A stretch of 64,000 bases of DNA from Naumannella halotolerans (GCF_004364645.1 NZ_SOAW01000001.1:2232001-2296000); one strand, 5' to 3'. Counted from the stretch's first letter, positions 49,283 to 57,504 are shown. The notes: generated by a model from the letters alone, not told the origin. Program-made: numbers and translations.

Positions 49283-50262
49283 TACTGCCCCGCCCCGATC
49301 CGGCTCAGCCGACTCGTCGCACCGAGCCGATGTCGCCAGCGTTCGGCATCCGCCGGGCCGGCCAGGCACAGCGACGGATCGACCTTCTCCCGCATCACCA
49401 GTGCCTGCTGCACCTCGATCCGGCCGTCGACGGTGGCCAGTGGTTCGCTCACCAGGTCACCGATCAACAGCGCCGAGGTGTTCAGCCCGCAGGCGAACGG
49501 GAGCCTCGGCAGGGCTGCTGCCAGGACCACCCCGGCGGCCAGACCGACCGAGGACTCCAAGGCGCTGGAGACGACCACCGGCAGCCCCAGACGCTCGGCG
49601 AGTTCCAGACAGGCCCGTACCCCACCGAGGGGCTGCACCTTCAACACCGCCACATCGGCGGCTTCGAGCTCGGCCACCCGCTCGGGGTCACCACTGCGAC
49701 GGATCGACTCGTCGGCGGCGATGGCCACGTCGATCCCGTGGCGTGCCAGCCGACGTCGCAACTCGGCGAGCTCGGTGACGCTGCGGCAGGGTTGTTCGAC
49801 GTACTCAACGTCCAGGTGCCGCAGCCGGCCGATCGCCTCGGCGGCCTGCTCGACGGTCCAGGCGCCGTTGGCATCGAGGCGTACCGCACCGTGCGGGCCC
49901 AGGGCCGAGCGGACCGCGGTGACCCGGTCGAGGTCCTCGGCGAAGCCCTGCCCGGCCTCGGCCACCTTCACCTTCGCGGTCCGGCACCCGGAGTCGGCGA
50001 CGATCGCCGCGGCCCGCTCGGGCCCGACCGCCGGTACGGTCACATTCACCGGGACACTGTCGCGACACGGGGTCGGCCAGTCCTCCTCGGCGGCCTCGTG
50101 TGCGGCAGCCAGCCACGGCACCAGCTCGGGGCCGTCGTAGTCCAGGAAGGGGCTCCACTCGCCCCAACCCCGGCGCCCGCGCAGCAACATCCCCTCCCGG
50201 GTGGTGATGCCGCGGAATCGGAGCGACATGTCCAGACGCCAGGTCAACTCGTGGTGTTCCAC
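49282..50262 (-). CDS. menC: o-Succinylbenzoate synthase MenC
   Basis: Enolase-superfamily dehydratase (EC 4.2.1.113), 326 residues. The catalytic Lys in TAKVKVAEAG and metal ligands in RLDANGAW, YVEQPC and IAADESIR are in the expected order, and the second Lys lies in AVLKVQPLGG. The GTG at 50262 is chosen because TAGGTT lies 7 nt upstream with no ribosome site. It is the first gene of a menC-menD unit divergent from menE-menA. Confidence 0.92.
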   Translation of the reverse strand: MEHHELTWRLDMSLRFRGITTREGMLLRGRRGWGEWSPFLDYDGPELVPWLAAAHEAAEEDWPTPCRDSVPVNVTVPAVGPERAAAIVADSGCRTAKVKVAEAGQGFAEDLDRVTAVRSALGPHGAVRLDANGAWTVEQAAEAIGRLRHLDVEYVEQPCRSVTELAELRRRLARHGIDVAIAADESIRRSGDPERVAELEAADVAVLKVQPLGGVRACLELAERLGLPVVVSSALESSVGLAAGVVLAAALPRLPFACGLNTSALLIGDLVSEPLATVDGRIEVQQALVMREKVDPSLCLAGPADAERWRHRLGATSRLSRIGAGQ

Positions 50263-50269
50263 AGCACCC

Positions 50270-50275
50270 AACCTA
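50270..50275 (-). promoter_or_regulatory. Leaderless -10 element of menC
   Basis: TAGGTT on the minus strand lies 7 nt before the menC GTG. Confidence 0.5.
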
Positions 50276-50280
50276 TCGCG

Positions 50281-50299
50281 GCCGGCTCTCGCAGCCGGC
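50281..50299. promoter_or_regulatory. Palindrome between divergent menC and menE promoters
   Basis: GCCGGCT-ctcgc-AGCCGGC is a perfect 7-bp inverted repeat. It occupies the -35 region of both predicted promoters in the only 64 bp between the two starts, so it is a candidate shared operator. Confidence 0.45.
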
Positions 50300-50314
50300 T
50301 GCTCGGTGTCGGCG

Positions 50315-50320
50315 TAAGGT
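50315..50320 (+). promoter_or_regulatory. Leaderless -10 element of menE
   Basis: TAAGGT lies exactly 6 nt before the menE GTG at 50327. Confidence 0.5.
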
Positions 50321-50326
50321 GTCGGG

Positions 50327-51445
50327 GTGCTGACGGTCGACGCCACCCATCCGGATCTGCTGGTTCCGGCATTGCGGCGCACCCTGGCCGGTGGTCCGGC
50401 GTTGCTCCCGCTGCCGTCCGGAACCACTGCAGCGCGGGCGATCACCGGTGCGGTACGGCCGGCCGAACCCGCCGCTCCCGGCACGGTGATCGTCACCACC
50501 TCCGGATCCACCGGGCAGCCGAAGGGGATCTGTCTGTCCGCCGCAGCGATCACCGCCTCGGCAGAGTCGACCCTGCGCAGTCTGGGCGGTCCGGGTGCCT
50601 GGCATCTCGCGCTGCCCGCGCACTACGTGGCCGGGTTGATGGTGATCGCCCGGGCGATCGTCTCGGATGCACAGGTGCTCACCGTGCGCAGTGACCTCGA
50701 CGACCTCCACCCCGTCGCCGGTGGCCGCAACTATCTGTCGATCGTCCCCACCCAGGCCGCCCGTGCCCTGCAGCAGCCCGCCGTACTGGAGCGGTTGGCG
50801 GCCTTCGACGCCGTCCTCCTCGGTGGCGGCGCAGCCGGCGGCGAACTGCTGGACAGATTGACCGCACAAGGGGTGCGGGTACGCACCACCTATGGCATGT
50901 CGGAGACCTGCGGAGGGTGTGTGTACGACGGTTCACCGTTGGACATCACCGAGGTACGGATCGGTGCCGGGCAGCGGATCGAACTACGCGGGCCGATGCT
51001 GTTCGACGGGTATCGACTGCAGCCCGAACTGACCGCCCGGGTCCTGGCCGATGGCTGGTTCGTCACCAGCGATCGCGGTGAACTGGCCGGTGACCGGCTG
51101 CGCGTCCTCGGTCGGGTCGACGACGTGGTGATCTCCGGCGGGGTGAACGTCGACCTCGCCCGGTTGCAGACCCGGCTGGACGGCCTGACCACCGACGGCC
51201 TGGGCCCCGGCCGGGCAGTCGCCCTGGGGGTTCCCGACCCCGAATGGGGTCAGCGGGTGGTGGTCGCCACGACCGCTCCGATCGGGCTGACAGCACTGCG
51301 GGACCGACTGACCGACCTCGTCGAGCCGGCTGCCCTGCCCCGTGGGCTCGGCCGGGTCGACGAGCTACCGTTGCTCAGCAGCGGGAAACCCGACCGCCGG
51401 TCCTTGATCGAGAACTGGCCGATGATCGAGGAGGAACGCCGGTGA
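50327..51445 (+). CDS. menE: o-Succinylbenzoate-CoA ligase MenE
   Basis: AMP-forming CoA ligase (EC 6.2.1.26). The 372-residue length is the short actinobacterial form. VTTSGSTGQPKG (57-68) is the adenylate P-loop, TYGMSETCGGCVYDG the A5 motif, and ISGGVNV with SSGKPDRR at the C-terminus holds the catalytic Lys. The start at 50327 is supported by a leaderless -10. Its stop lies in GTGA with menA. Confidence 0.93.
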   Translation: MLTVDATHPDLLVPALRRTLAGGPALLPLPSGTTAARAITGAVRPAEPAAPGTVIVTTSGSTGQPKGICLSAAAITASAESTLRSLGGPGAWHLALPAHYVAGLMVIARAIVSDAQVLTVRSDLDDLHPVAGGRNYLSIVPTQAARALQQPAVLERLAAFDAVLLGGGAAGGELLDRLTAQGVRVRTTYGMSETCGGCVYDGSPLDITEVRIGAGQRIELRGPMLFDGYRLQPELTARVLADGWFVTSDRGELAGDRLRVLGRVDDVVISGGVNVDLARLQTRLDGLTTDGLGPGRAVALGVPDPEWGQRVVVATTAPIGLTALRDRLTDLVEPAALPRGLGRVDELPLLSSGKPDRRSLIENWPMIEEERR

Positions 51446-52341
51446 GCCGGTCTGCGACCCTGGCCGACTGGGTGGAGGGGGCGCGCCTGCGTACCCTGCC
51501 GGCGGCGATCTCACCGGTGGCCGCCGGTACCGGCCTGGCGATCTTCCACGACGCCTTCGATCCGCTGCTGGCGCTGTTGTGCCTGCTCCTGGCCCTCTCC
51601 CTGCAGGTGGGGGTGAACTATGCCAACGACTACTCCGACGGGATCCGCGGGACCGACGCCGAGCGGGTCGGGCCGCTGCGGTTGGTCGGTTCGGGTCTGG
51701 TGGAACCCCGCCGGGTGAAGTTCGCCGCCTTCGGCTGTTTCGCGCTCGGCGCGCTGACCGGACTGGTGATCACCGCGGTGACCGGCTGGTGGTGGTTGCT
51801 GATCATCGGCGCGTTCTCGATCCTGGCTGCCTGGTACTACACCGGCGGATCGCGCCCGTACGGTTACTCGGGTCTGGGTGAGGTGTTCGTCTTCGTTTTC
51901 TTCGGGCTGGTCGCGACCTCCGGGACGGCACTGGTGCAGACCGGGTTCGGCGCCGCGGTGATCGGGCAGTGCCTGCTCGCCTCGACCGCGATCGGGCTGC
52001 TCGCCTGCGCGATCCTGATGGCGAACAACATCCGCGACATCGCCGGGGACGCCGAGGCGGGCAAACACACCCTGGCGGTACGACTGGGCGAGCGCCGAGC
52101 ACGGCTCGGGTACCTGATCATGGTCGTCATCGCGGCACTGTGCTGCGTCTGGCTGGCCGGGTCGACCACCTGGTGGGCGCTGCTCTCACTGATCTTCTGT
52201 GTGGTGGTCGCGCCCGGTACGCGGCGGTTGCTGCGGGGTGCCGGCGGCAGGGAACTGATCGGGGTGCTGAAGGCGACCGGGATCGCCGAACTGGTCTGCG
52301 CCCTCGGCCTGCTGGCCGGTCTTCTCCTCGGCTCCCTCTGA
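51442..52341 (+). CDS. menA: 1,4-Dihydroxy-2-naphthoate polyprenyltransferase MenA
   Basis: UbiA-type integral membrane prenyltransferase, 299 residues with about nine helices, that attaches the polyprenyl chain to DHNA. The two Asp motifs NDYSDGIRGTD and NNIRDIAGDAEAGKHTLAVR bind Mg-diphosphate and are specific to MenA. GTG at 51442 overlaps the menE stop by 4 nt and has GAGGAGG upstream; a longer frame is rejected. The last codons and stop are part of a tandem repeat array. Confidence 0.95.
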   Translation: MSRSATLADWVEGARLRTLPAAISPVAAGTGLAIFHDAFDPLLALLCLLLALSLQVGVNYANDYSDGIRGTDAERVGPLRLVGSGLVEPRRVKFAAFGCFALGALTGLVITAVTGWWWLLIIGAFSILAAWYYTGGSRPYGYSGLGEVFVFVFFGLVATSGTALVQTGFGAAVIGQCLLASTAIGLLACAILMANNIRDIAGDAEAGKHTLAVRLGERRARLGYLIMVVIAALCCVWLAGSTTWWALLSLIFCVVVAPGTRRLLRGAGGRELIGVLKATGIAELVCALGLLAGLLLGSL

Positions 52342-52413
52342 GAAGGCGATCCCTCTGAGAAGTCGATCCCCCTGAAGTCGATCCCCCTGAAGTCGATCCC
52401 TCTGAGAAGTCGA
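52334..52413 (+). repeat. Five-unit tandem repeat containing the menA stop codon
   Basis: Units at 52334-52350 and 52351-52367 (17 bp, ccctctgagaagtcgat type), 52368-52382 and 52383-52397 (15 bp, ccccctgaagtcgat) and 52398-52413 differ mainly by loss of 2 bp. Every unit carries a TGA, and the first TGA is the real menA stop. The array fills most of the space to the converging mobA gene. Confidence 0.9.
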
Positions 52414-52433
52414 GGAGTGAAGCTCAACCGACC

Positions 52434-53003
52434 TCAGTCGCTCTCGCCGGGATCGCGTTCGATCAACTGCTGCAGATCGTCGGGAGTGTCCACGTCGAGT
52501 GCGACCTGATCGGTGTCGGTGACGATCAGTGGCGCCACGCCTGCGGCCAACGAGCGCACCGATCGACCGGCCGGCGGTGTGGCGGCCAGTTGCCGTCGCA
52601 GCAGCCCGACCTGCCAACAGGCGCACAGCCATTGCAGGCGTCCGTTGCTGGAGGTGACGACGCAGTCCGCCTCGGCGTCGACCAGCCGCCGGAGGTGGTG
52701 CGCGGTGAGCAGCGGCAGATCGGCGGCCAGCACCAGCAACCGGTCGGTGTCGTCCAGCTCGGCGCCGAGATGTTCCAGCCCGGTGGCGATCCCGGCGACC
52801 GGCCCGGCGCCCGGTTCGGTGTCGGGGATCACCGGGGCGCTGACCACCCCGTCGGGCCGGCCGACCACCACCGGCCGGTAGGCGAAGGCAGCCAGCAGGA
52901 CGCGCTCCACCAGGGACGTGCCGTCGACCTCGATCGCCGGTTTGTGCCGGCCCATCCGGGAGGACTCGCCACCGGTCAGGACCAGGGCTCGGGTCTGTGC
53001 CAT
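52434..53003 (-). CDS. mobA: Molybdenum cofactor guanylyltransferase MobA-like
   Basis: Nucleotidyltransferase that adds GMP to molybdopterin. The 189-residue sequence begins with the signature LTGGESSRMGRHKPAIEV and has VLAADLPLL for metal binding. The start at 53003 has CACAGT 6 nt upstream. It is divergent from fdhD, which serves Mo-dependent formate dehydrogenases, so the pair forms a small Mo-enzyme maturation locus. The related enzyme MocA (cytidylyltransferase) is the main alternative. Confidence 0.85.
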   Translation of the reverse strand: MAQTRALVLTGGESSRMGRHKPAIEVDGTSLVERVLLAAFAYRPVVVGRPDGVVSAPVIPDTEPGAGPVAGIATGLEHLGAELDDTDRLLVLAADLPLLTAHHLRRLVDAEADCVVTSSNGRLQWLCACWQVGLLRRQLAATPPAGRSVRSLAAGVAPLIVTDTDQVALDVDTPDDLQQLIERDPGESD

Positions 53004-53009
53004 GAACTC

Positions 53010-53015
53010 ACTGTG
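53010..53015 (-). promoter_or_regulatory. Candidate leaderless -10 element of mobA
   Basis: CACAGT on the minus strand lies 6 nt before the ATG. It is embedded in an imperfect inverted repeat (TCACTG 53008-53013 with CAGTGA 53040-53045, GCGGG with CCCGC inside), a possible regulator site for the divergent mobA/fdhD pair. Confidence 0.3.
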
Positions 53016-53072
53016 CGGGCCTCGTCCCCGCCTGGCAAGCAGTGAACCGGGCGCCTGTGCGACGTACGCTCC

Positions 53073-53078
53073 TAAACT
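53073..53078 (+). promoter_or_regulatory. Leaderless -10 element of fdhD
   Basis: TAAACT lies exactly 6 nt before the ATG at 53085. Confidence 0.5.
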
Positions 53079-53084
53079 TGCCGC

Positions 53085-53924
53085 ATGGGACGCCTCACCA
53101 CCCGCCGCAAGGTGCACACCATCGACCTCGATCACGACTCGGCGCAGCGGAGCCGGATCGACACCCTGATCGTCGAGGAGCCGATGGAGCTGCGGGTCGA
53201 CGGCACTTCCCTGGCGGTGACCATGCGCACACCCGGCCATGACATCGAGTTGGCCCACGGATTCCTCCTCACCGAGGGAGTCATCGGCCATCGCGAACAG
53301 GTGCTGAACGCGCGCTACTGCGCCGGTTCGGTCGACGGTGAGAACACCTACAACATCATCGACGTCACCGCCACCGAGGAGGTGACGGTGCCCGAGGGCC
53401 GCAACTTCTACACCACCTCCTCCTGCGGGATCTGCGGGAAGGCGAGCATCGAGGCGATCACCACCCGACTGCGGTTCGACCCCGCCGCCGACCAGACCGT
53501 CTGGCCGGCGGAGTTGATCATGCAACTGCCGGAGTTGTTGCGCGAACGGCAGGCGGCCTTCGACCGTACCGGTGGACTTCACGCTGCCGGGCTCTTCACC
53601 CCCGACGGCCGGCCACTGGTGGTACGCGAGGACGTCGGGCGGCACAACGCGGTGGACAAGGTGATCGGCTGGGCTGTGCTGAACGACCGCTTGCCGTTGA
53701 CCGGCACCGCCCTGGTGGTCTCCGGACGCGCCTCGTTCGAACTGGCGCAGAAGGCGGCGATGGCCGGGATCAGCGTGCTGGTGGCGGTCTCGGCACCGTC
53801 GTCGCTGGCGGTCGAGTTCGCTGACGGTGTCGGCCTGACGATCGCCGGTTTCACCCGCGGGAGAAGGACCAATGTCTACTCCCGTCCCGATCGCATCGGC
53901 ACCGCGGTGCTGTCCGAGGCCTGA
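53085..53924 (+). CDS. fdhD: Formate dehydrogenase accessory sulfurtransferase FdhD
   Basis: Transfers sulfur from a cysteine desulfurase to the bis-MGD cofactor of formate dehydrogenase. The 279-residue protein has the catalytic CxxC loop SSCGICGKAS (Cys114, Cys117), HGFLLTEGVI and REDVGRHNAVDKVIG, then SGRASFELAQKA, all conserved. No formate dehydrogenase gene is in the window, so its client must lie elsewhere. It ends 21 bp from the converging LysR gene. Confidence 0.94.
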   Translation: MGRLTTRRKVHTIDLDHDSAQRSRIDTLIVEEPMELRVDGTSLAVTMRTPGHDIELAHGFLLTEGVIGHREQVLNARYCAGSVDGENTYNIIDVTATEEVTVPEGRNFYTTSSCGICGKASIEAITTRLRFDPAADQTVWPAELIMQLPELLRERQAAFDRTGGLHAAGLFTPDGRPLVVREDVGRHNAVDKVIGWAVLNDRLPLTGTALVVSGRASFELAQKAAMAGISVLVAVSAPSSLAVEFADGVGLTIAGFTRGRRTNVYSRPDRIGTAVLSEA

Positions 53925-53945
53925 GCCCGCCCGTACCCGATCGCC

Positions 53946-54827
53946 TCAGCCGCTGCGGGTGATCACCTGGCCGACCCGTACCAGCTCAGTCAGCATCAGC
54001 TGCGTCGGCCGGCTGCGCCGCGACTCCTCCCGCATCACCGCCCAATAGGCGAGGTCGTGGTGGAAATCGGGCAGCACCCGGATCAACTCCGGATGCTTCC
54101 TGGCCATGTAGGTCGGGACCAGCCCGATGCCGGCGGAGAGTCGGGTGGCCTCGATCTGGGCGAAGACCGAGGTGGAGGCGATGTTGCCCTTCGGCTCGGG
54201 GAGCCGTTGGGTCGCCTCATCGAGCTCGTCGACCTGCAGGGCGGACTCGATGTAGTAGTTCAGCGGGTGGTCGGCGAGGTCGCCGATCCGTTCGGGCGTT
54301 CCCGCCAGGTCCAGGTACTGCGCGGTGGCGTACAGGCCGAGGCCGTAGTCACCGAGGTGGACCGCCACCGCCCGTTGCACCTTCGGTTTGCTCACCACCA
54401 CCTCGATGTCCACACCGCTGCGGTGGGTACGCAACCGCTGGGTGGCAGCGATCAGCTCACAGTCGATCAGCGGGTGCTGTGACCGCAGGGCAGCCGCCGC
54501 CGGGACCACGCCGTGGATCGCGAATCCGTCGGGTGAGGCTACCCGGACGGTGCCCCCGACCTGTTCGGTACCGCTGATGGAGGCCGCCAGGGACTGCATC
54601 GAGCGTTCGATCTGCTCGGCGACGACCAGCATCTGGCGCCCCAGGTCGGTCAGCTCCCAGCCTCCGGAGGTCTGCACCAGTGCACGACCACCGATCTCCC
54701 GTTCCAGGGCGGCGAGTCGTCGCGAGACCGTCGTGTGGTTGACCCCGAGGACGTCTGCTGCTGCGGTGAATCGCCCCAGACGCGCAACCGCCAGCAGGAC
54801 CAACAGATCGTCAGGGTTCACCGCCAC
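53946..54827 (-). CDS. LysR-family transcriptional regulator
   Basis: A 293-residue LTTR. The N-terminal helix-turn-helix has RFTAAADVLGVNHTTVSRRLAALEREIG, and the remainder is the periplasmic-binding-protein-like effector domain. It is divergent from mmsB with 116 bp between starts, so it is the natural candidate regulator of the mmsBA operon. GTG at 54827 has CACACT 6 nt upstream (leaderless pattern), so it is preferred over the longer frame from 54863. The inducer is not evident. Confidence 0.85.
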   Translation of the reverse strand: MAVNPDDLLVLLAVARLGRFTAAADVLGVNHTTVSRRLAALEREIGGRALVQTSGGWELTDLGRQMLVVAEQIERSMQSLAASISGTEQVGGTVRVASPDGFAIHGVVPAAAALRSQHPLIDCELIAATQRLRTHRSGVDIEVVVSKPKVQRAVAVHLGDYGLGLYATAQYLDLAGTPERIGDLADHPLNYYIESALQVDELDEATQRLPEPKGNIASTSVFAQIEATRLSAGIGLVPTYMARKHPELIRVLPDFHHDLAYWAVMREESRRSRPTQLMLTELVRVGQVITRSG

Positions 54828-54873
54828 CGGACCAGTGTGCAGGAATGCAGAACGCTGTTGCAAAGTTTGTCAC

Positions 54874-54893
54874 GTCCCGCGCGTTGCCGGGAC
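54874..54893. promoter_or_regulatory. Palindrome over the mmsB promoter -35
   Basis: GTCCCG-cgcgttgc-CGGGAC is an inverted repeat with 6-bp arms and an 8-nt centre. It overlaps the mmsB -35 element, so it is a candidate operator, possibly for the divergent LysR protein. Confidence 0.4.
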
Positions 54894-54913
54894 TTCGGCG
54901 CGGTGCCTACGCT
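54884..54913 (+). promoter_or_regulatory. Promoter of mmsB-mmsA
   Basis: TTGCCG (54884-54889), an 18-nt spacer and TACGCT (54908-54913) precede a predicted leader of about 24 nt with an AGGAGAG ribosome site. Confidence 0.5.
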
Positions 54914-54943
54914 GGTCGGGTCACCCACTCAACGAGGAGAGAA

Positions 54944-55852
54944 ATGAGCACTGTCGCTTTCATCGGCCTGGGCAACATGGGCCGCCGGATGGCTGCGAAC
55001 CAGGTGAAGTCCGGCAACGAGGTACGCGGTTACGACGTCGTCCCCGAGGCGGTCACCGCCGCCATCGCCGACGGTGTCACCCCCACCGGATCGATCGCCG
55101 AAGCCGTCCAGGGAGCAGACGTGGTGGTGACGATGGTGCCGAAGGGTGACCATGCCCGCGAGGCCTATCTCGCCGACGGCGGGATCCTTGCCAGCGCCGA
55201 TCCGAAGACCCTGCTGATCGACTCCTCCACGATCGATGTGCAGACCGCACAGGATCTGCACGATGCCGCTTCGGCCAAGGGATTCCGTTTCGTCGATGCG
55301 CCGGTCTCCGGTGGCATCAGCGGCGCCGAGGCGGGCACCCTCACCTTCATGGTCGGTGGCGGAGCCGCCGATGTGGCCGAGGCCGCGAAGTACATCGAGC
55401 CGATGGCCGGGAACATCATCCCCACCGGCGGACCGACCTCGGGCCAGGCGGCGAAGATCTGCAACAACATGATGCTGTTCATCAACCTGCAGGCCTGCGC
55501 CGAGGGCGCGGTCCTCGCGCGCAAGTTCGGCCTGGACGCGAAGGTCTTCCACGACATCGCCAAGGTGTCCTCGGGAAACTCCTGGGCGCTGCAGACCTGG
55601 TACCCGGTGCCGGGGGTGACCGAGACCGCAGCCGCCAACCGCGAGTTCGCCGCCACCTTCCGTACCGATCTGGCCCTGAAGGATGTGGGCCTGGCCCTGG
55701 CCGGCGCCGAACAGGTCGGGGTCGACCTGCCGGCGGCGAAGCTGGTGGCCGGCGAGTTCGAGAAGGTGATCGCCGAGGGCGATGCCGACCTCGACTGCAG
55801 TGTGATCATCCGCAACATCGACCCCACCTCCCCCGGCCTGCCCCAGCGCTGA
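54944..55852 (+). CDS. mmsB: 3-Hydroxyisobutyrate dehydrogenase
   Basis: Oxidises 3-hydroxyisobutyrate to methylmalonate semialdehyde in valine breakdown. The 302-residue protein has the NAD fold FIGLGNMGRRMA (GLGNMG 8-13), FVDAPVSGGISGAEAGTL for substrate binding and the catalytic Lys171 in GQAAKICNN. ATG at 54944 has GAGGAGAG 4-5 nt upstream and is preferred over the frame from 54845. mmsA follows in the same operon; tartronate semialdehyde reductase is a less likely alternative given that partner. Confidence 0.92.
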   Translation: MSTVAFIGLGNMGRRMAANQVKSGNEVRGYDVVPEAVTAAIADGVTPTGSIAEAVQGADVVVTMVPKGDHAREAYLADGGILASADPKTLLIDSSTIDVQTAQDLHDAASAKGFRFVDAPVSGGISGAEAGTLTFMVGGGAADVAEAAKYIEPMAGNIIPTGGPTSGQAAKICNNMMLFINLQACAEGAVLARKFGLDAKVFHDIAKVSSGNSWALQTWYPVPGVTETAAANREFAATFRTDLALKDVGLALAGAEQVGVDLPAAKLVAGEFEKVIAEGDADLDCSVIIRNIDPTSPGLPQR

Positions 55853-55906
55853 GCGGCCATCTGAAACCCTCCGGGCACAGCGCCCACCCGAGAACTAGGA
55901 GAGACA

Positions 55907-57388
55907 GTGAAGAGAATCGGACACTACATCGACGGCCAGCTCGTCGAGGGTGGGGACGAGACCAGCCCGGTCTTCAACCCGGCCACCGGTGAGCAGACCG
56001 CGGAGCTGGCGCTGGCCGGACCGGCCGAACTGGACAGTGCCGTCGCGGTCGCCCGCAAGGCCGCCGACGGCTGGCGCAAGATGTCCTTGGCGAAGCGTTC
56101 CAATGTGATGTTCAAACTGCGCCAGATCATCGTCGAGCGCACCGACGAGCTCGCCCGGATCATCACCTCCGAGCACGGCAAGGTCGTCTCCGACGCTGCC
56201 GGCGAGGTCGCCCGCGGCCTGGAGAACGTGGAGTTCTGCGCCGGTCTGATGCATCACCTGAAGGGCGAGTACTCCGAGCAGGTCGCCACCGGCGTCAACG
56301 TGCACCAGGTACGTCAGCCGCTCGGTGTGGTCGCCTGCATCACCCCGTTCAACTTCCCGGCGATGGTTCCGCTGTGGATGATCACCACCGCCATCGCCGC
56401 CGGCAATGCGGTGATCCTGAAGCCCAGTGAGCGCGACCCCTCCGCGGCCATCTGGATCGCCGAGGCCTTCGCCGAGGCTGGGCTGCCGGCCGGTGTGCTG
56501 AATGTGGTGAACGGTGGCGCCGACACCGTCAACGGCATCTTGAACCACGACGGGATCGACGCGGTCAGCTTCGTCGGTTCGACCCCGATCGCCCAGCACA
56601 TCTATTCCACCGCTGCCGCCAACGGCAAGCGGGTGCAGGCACTCGGTGGCGCGAAGAACCACATGGTCGTGATGCCCGATGCCGATCTGGACTCGGCTGC
56701 CGATGCCGCCATCTCGGCCGCCTACGGTTCTGCCGGTGAACGCTGCATGGCCGTCTCGGTGTTGGTGGCCGTCGGTGAGATCGCCGACGAGCTGGTGGAC
56801 AAGGTCGCCCAGCGGATGCCCGGTCTGAAGATCGGCGACGGCACCGATCCGGAGTCGGAGATGGGTCCGCTGATCACCGCCCAGGCCCGCGATCGGGTCG
56901 CCTCCTATGTCGCCGCAGCGGCCGACGAGGGCGCCACCGTGGTGGTCGACGGCCGGGAGCGGAAGTTCGACAACGACGGCTTCTTCATCGGCGTCAGCCT
57001 GGTGGACAACGTGAAGCCCGGGATGAAGGTCTACGACGATGAGATCTTCGGCCCGGTGCTCTCGGTGGTCCGGGTGGACACCTACGACCAGGCGGTGGAG
57101 TTGATCAACTCCAACCAGTTCGCCAACGGTGTCGCGGTCTTCACCCGTGACGGCAAGACCGCCCGCGAGTTCGAGTTCGACATCGAGGTCGGCATGGTCG
57201 GGGTGAACGTACCGATCCCGGTGCCGATCGGCGCCTACTCCTTCGGCGGCTGGAAGAAGTCGCTGTTCGGCGACACCCACATGTACGGGCCGGAGTCGTT
57301 CAACTTCTACACCCGCCGCAAGGTGATCACCACCCGGTGGCCGGAGCCGTCGGAGAGCCAGATCAGCCTGGGCTTCCCCACGCACTGA
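55907..57388 (+). CDS. mmsA: Methylmalonate-semialdehyde dehydrogenase (CoA-acylating)
   Basis: Converts methylmalonate semialdehyde to propionyl-CoA, feeding propionyl-CoA metabolism. The 493-residue ALDH-fold protein has nucleophile Cys280 in GERCMAVS. In GGAKNHMVVMPDAD it has Asn251 at the position where ordinary aldehyde dehydrogenases carry the general-base Glu, a known hallmark of the CoA-dependent enzyme. GTG at 55907 has AGGAGAG 4 nt upstream. It is the second gene of mmsBA and is followed by a strong terminator. Confidence 0.94.
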   Translation: MKRIGHYIDGQLVEGGDETSPVFNPATGEQTAELALAGPAELDSAVAVARKAADGWRKMSLAKRSNVMFKLRQIIVERTDELARIITSEHGKVVSDAAGEVARGLENVEFCAGLMHHLKGEYSEQVATGVNVHQVRQPLGVVACITPFNFPAMVPLWMITTAIAAGNAVILKPSERDPSAAIWIAEAFAEAGLPAGVLNVVNGGADTVNGILNHDGIDAVSFVGSTPIAQHIYSTAAANGKRVQALGGAKNHMVVMPDADLDSAADAAISAAYGSAGERCMAVSVLVAVGEIADELVDKVAQRMPGLKIGDGTDPESEMGPLITAQARDRVASYVAAAADEGATVVVDGRERKFDNDGFFIGVSLVDNVKPGMKVYDDEIFGPVLSVVRVDTYDQAVELINSNQFANGVAVFTRDGKTAREFEFDIEVGMVGVNVPIPVPIGAYSFGGWKKSLFGDTHMYGPESFNFYTRRKVITTRWPEPSESQISLGFPTH

Positions 57389-57408
57389 CCCGACCGGATC
57401 GGTCGGTC

Positions 57409-57436
57409 GTGGCCACGGACAAGTGGCCACGGACAA
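57409..57436 (+). repeat. Two exact 14-bp tandem repeats after mmsA
   Basis: gtggccacggacaa occurs at 57409-57422 and 57423-57436. The second copy runs into the left arm of the terminator hairpin. Confidence 0.9.
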
Positions 57437-57467
57437 CGGGAGCAGACCTCGGGTCTGCTCCCGTTGT
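57433..57467 (+). terminator. Terminator of mmsB-mmsA
   Basis: A perfect 16-bp stem (57433-57448 with 57452-57467, ACAACGGGAGCAGACC and its complement) has a 3-nt loop and is followed by gcgttt. It is the most stable simple hairpin in the window. Confidence 0.85.
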
Positions 57468-57504
57468 GCGTTTCGGCACGAGGCACCGCAGTCGTTGCGG
57501 CGTC

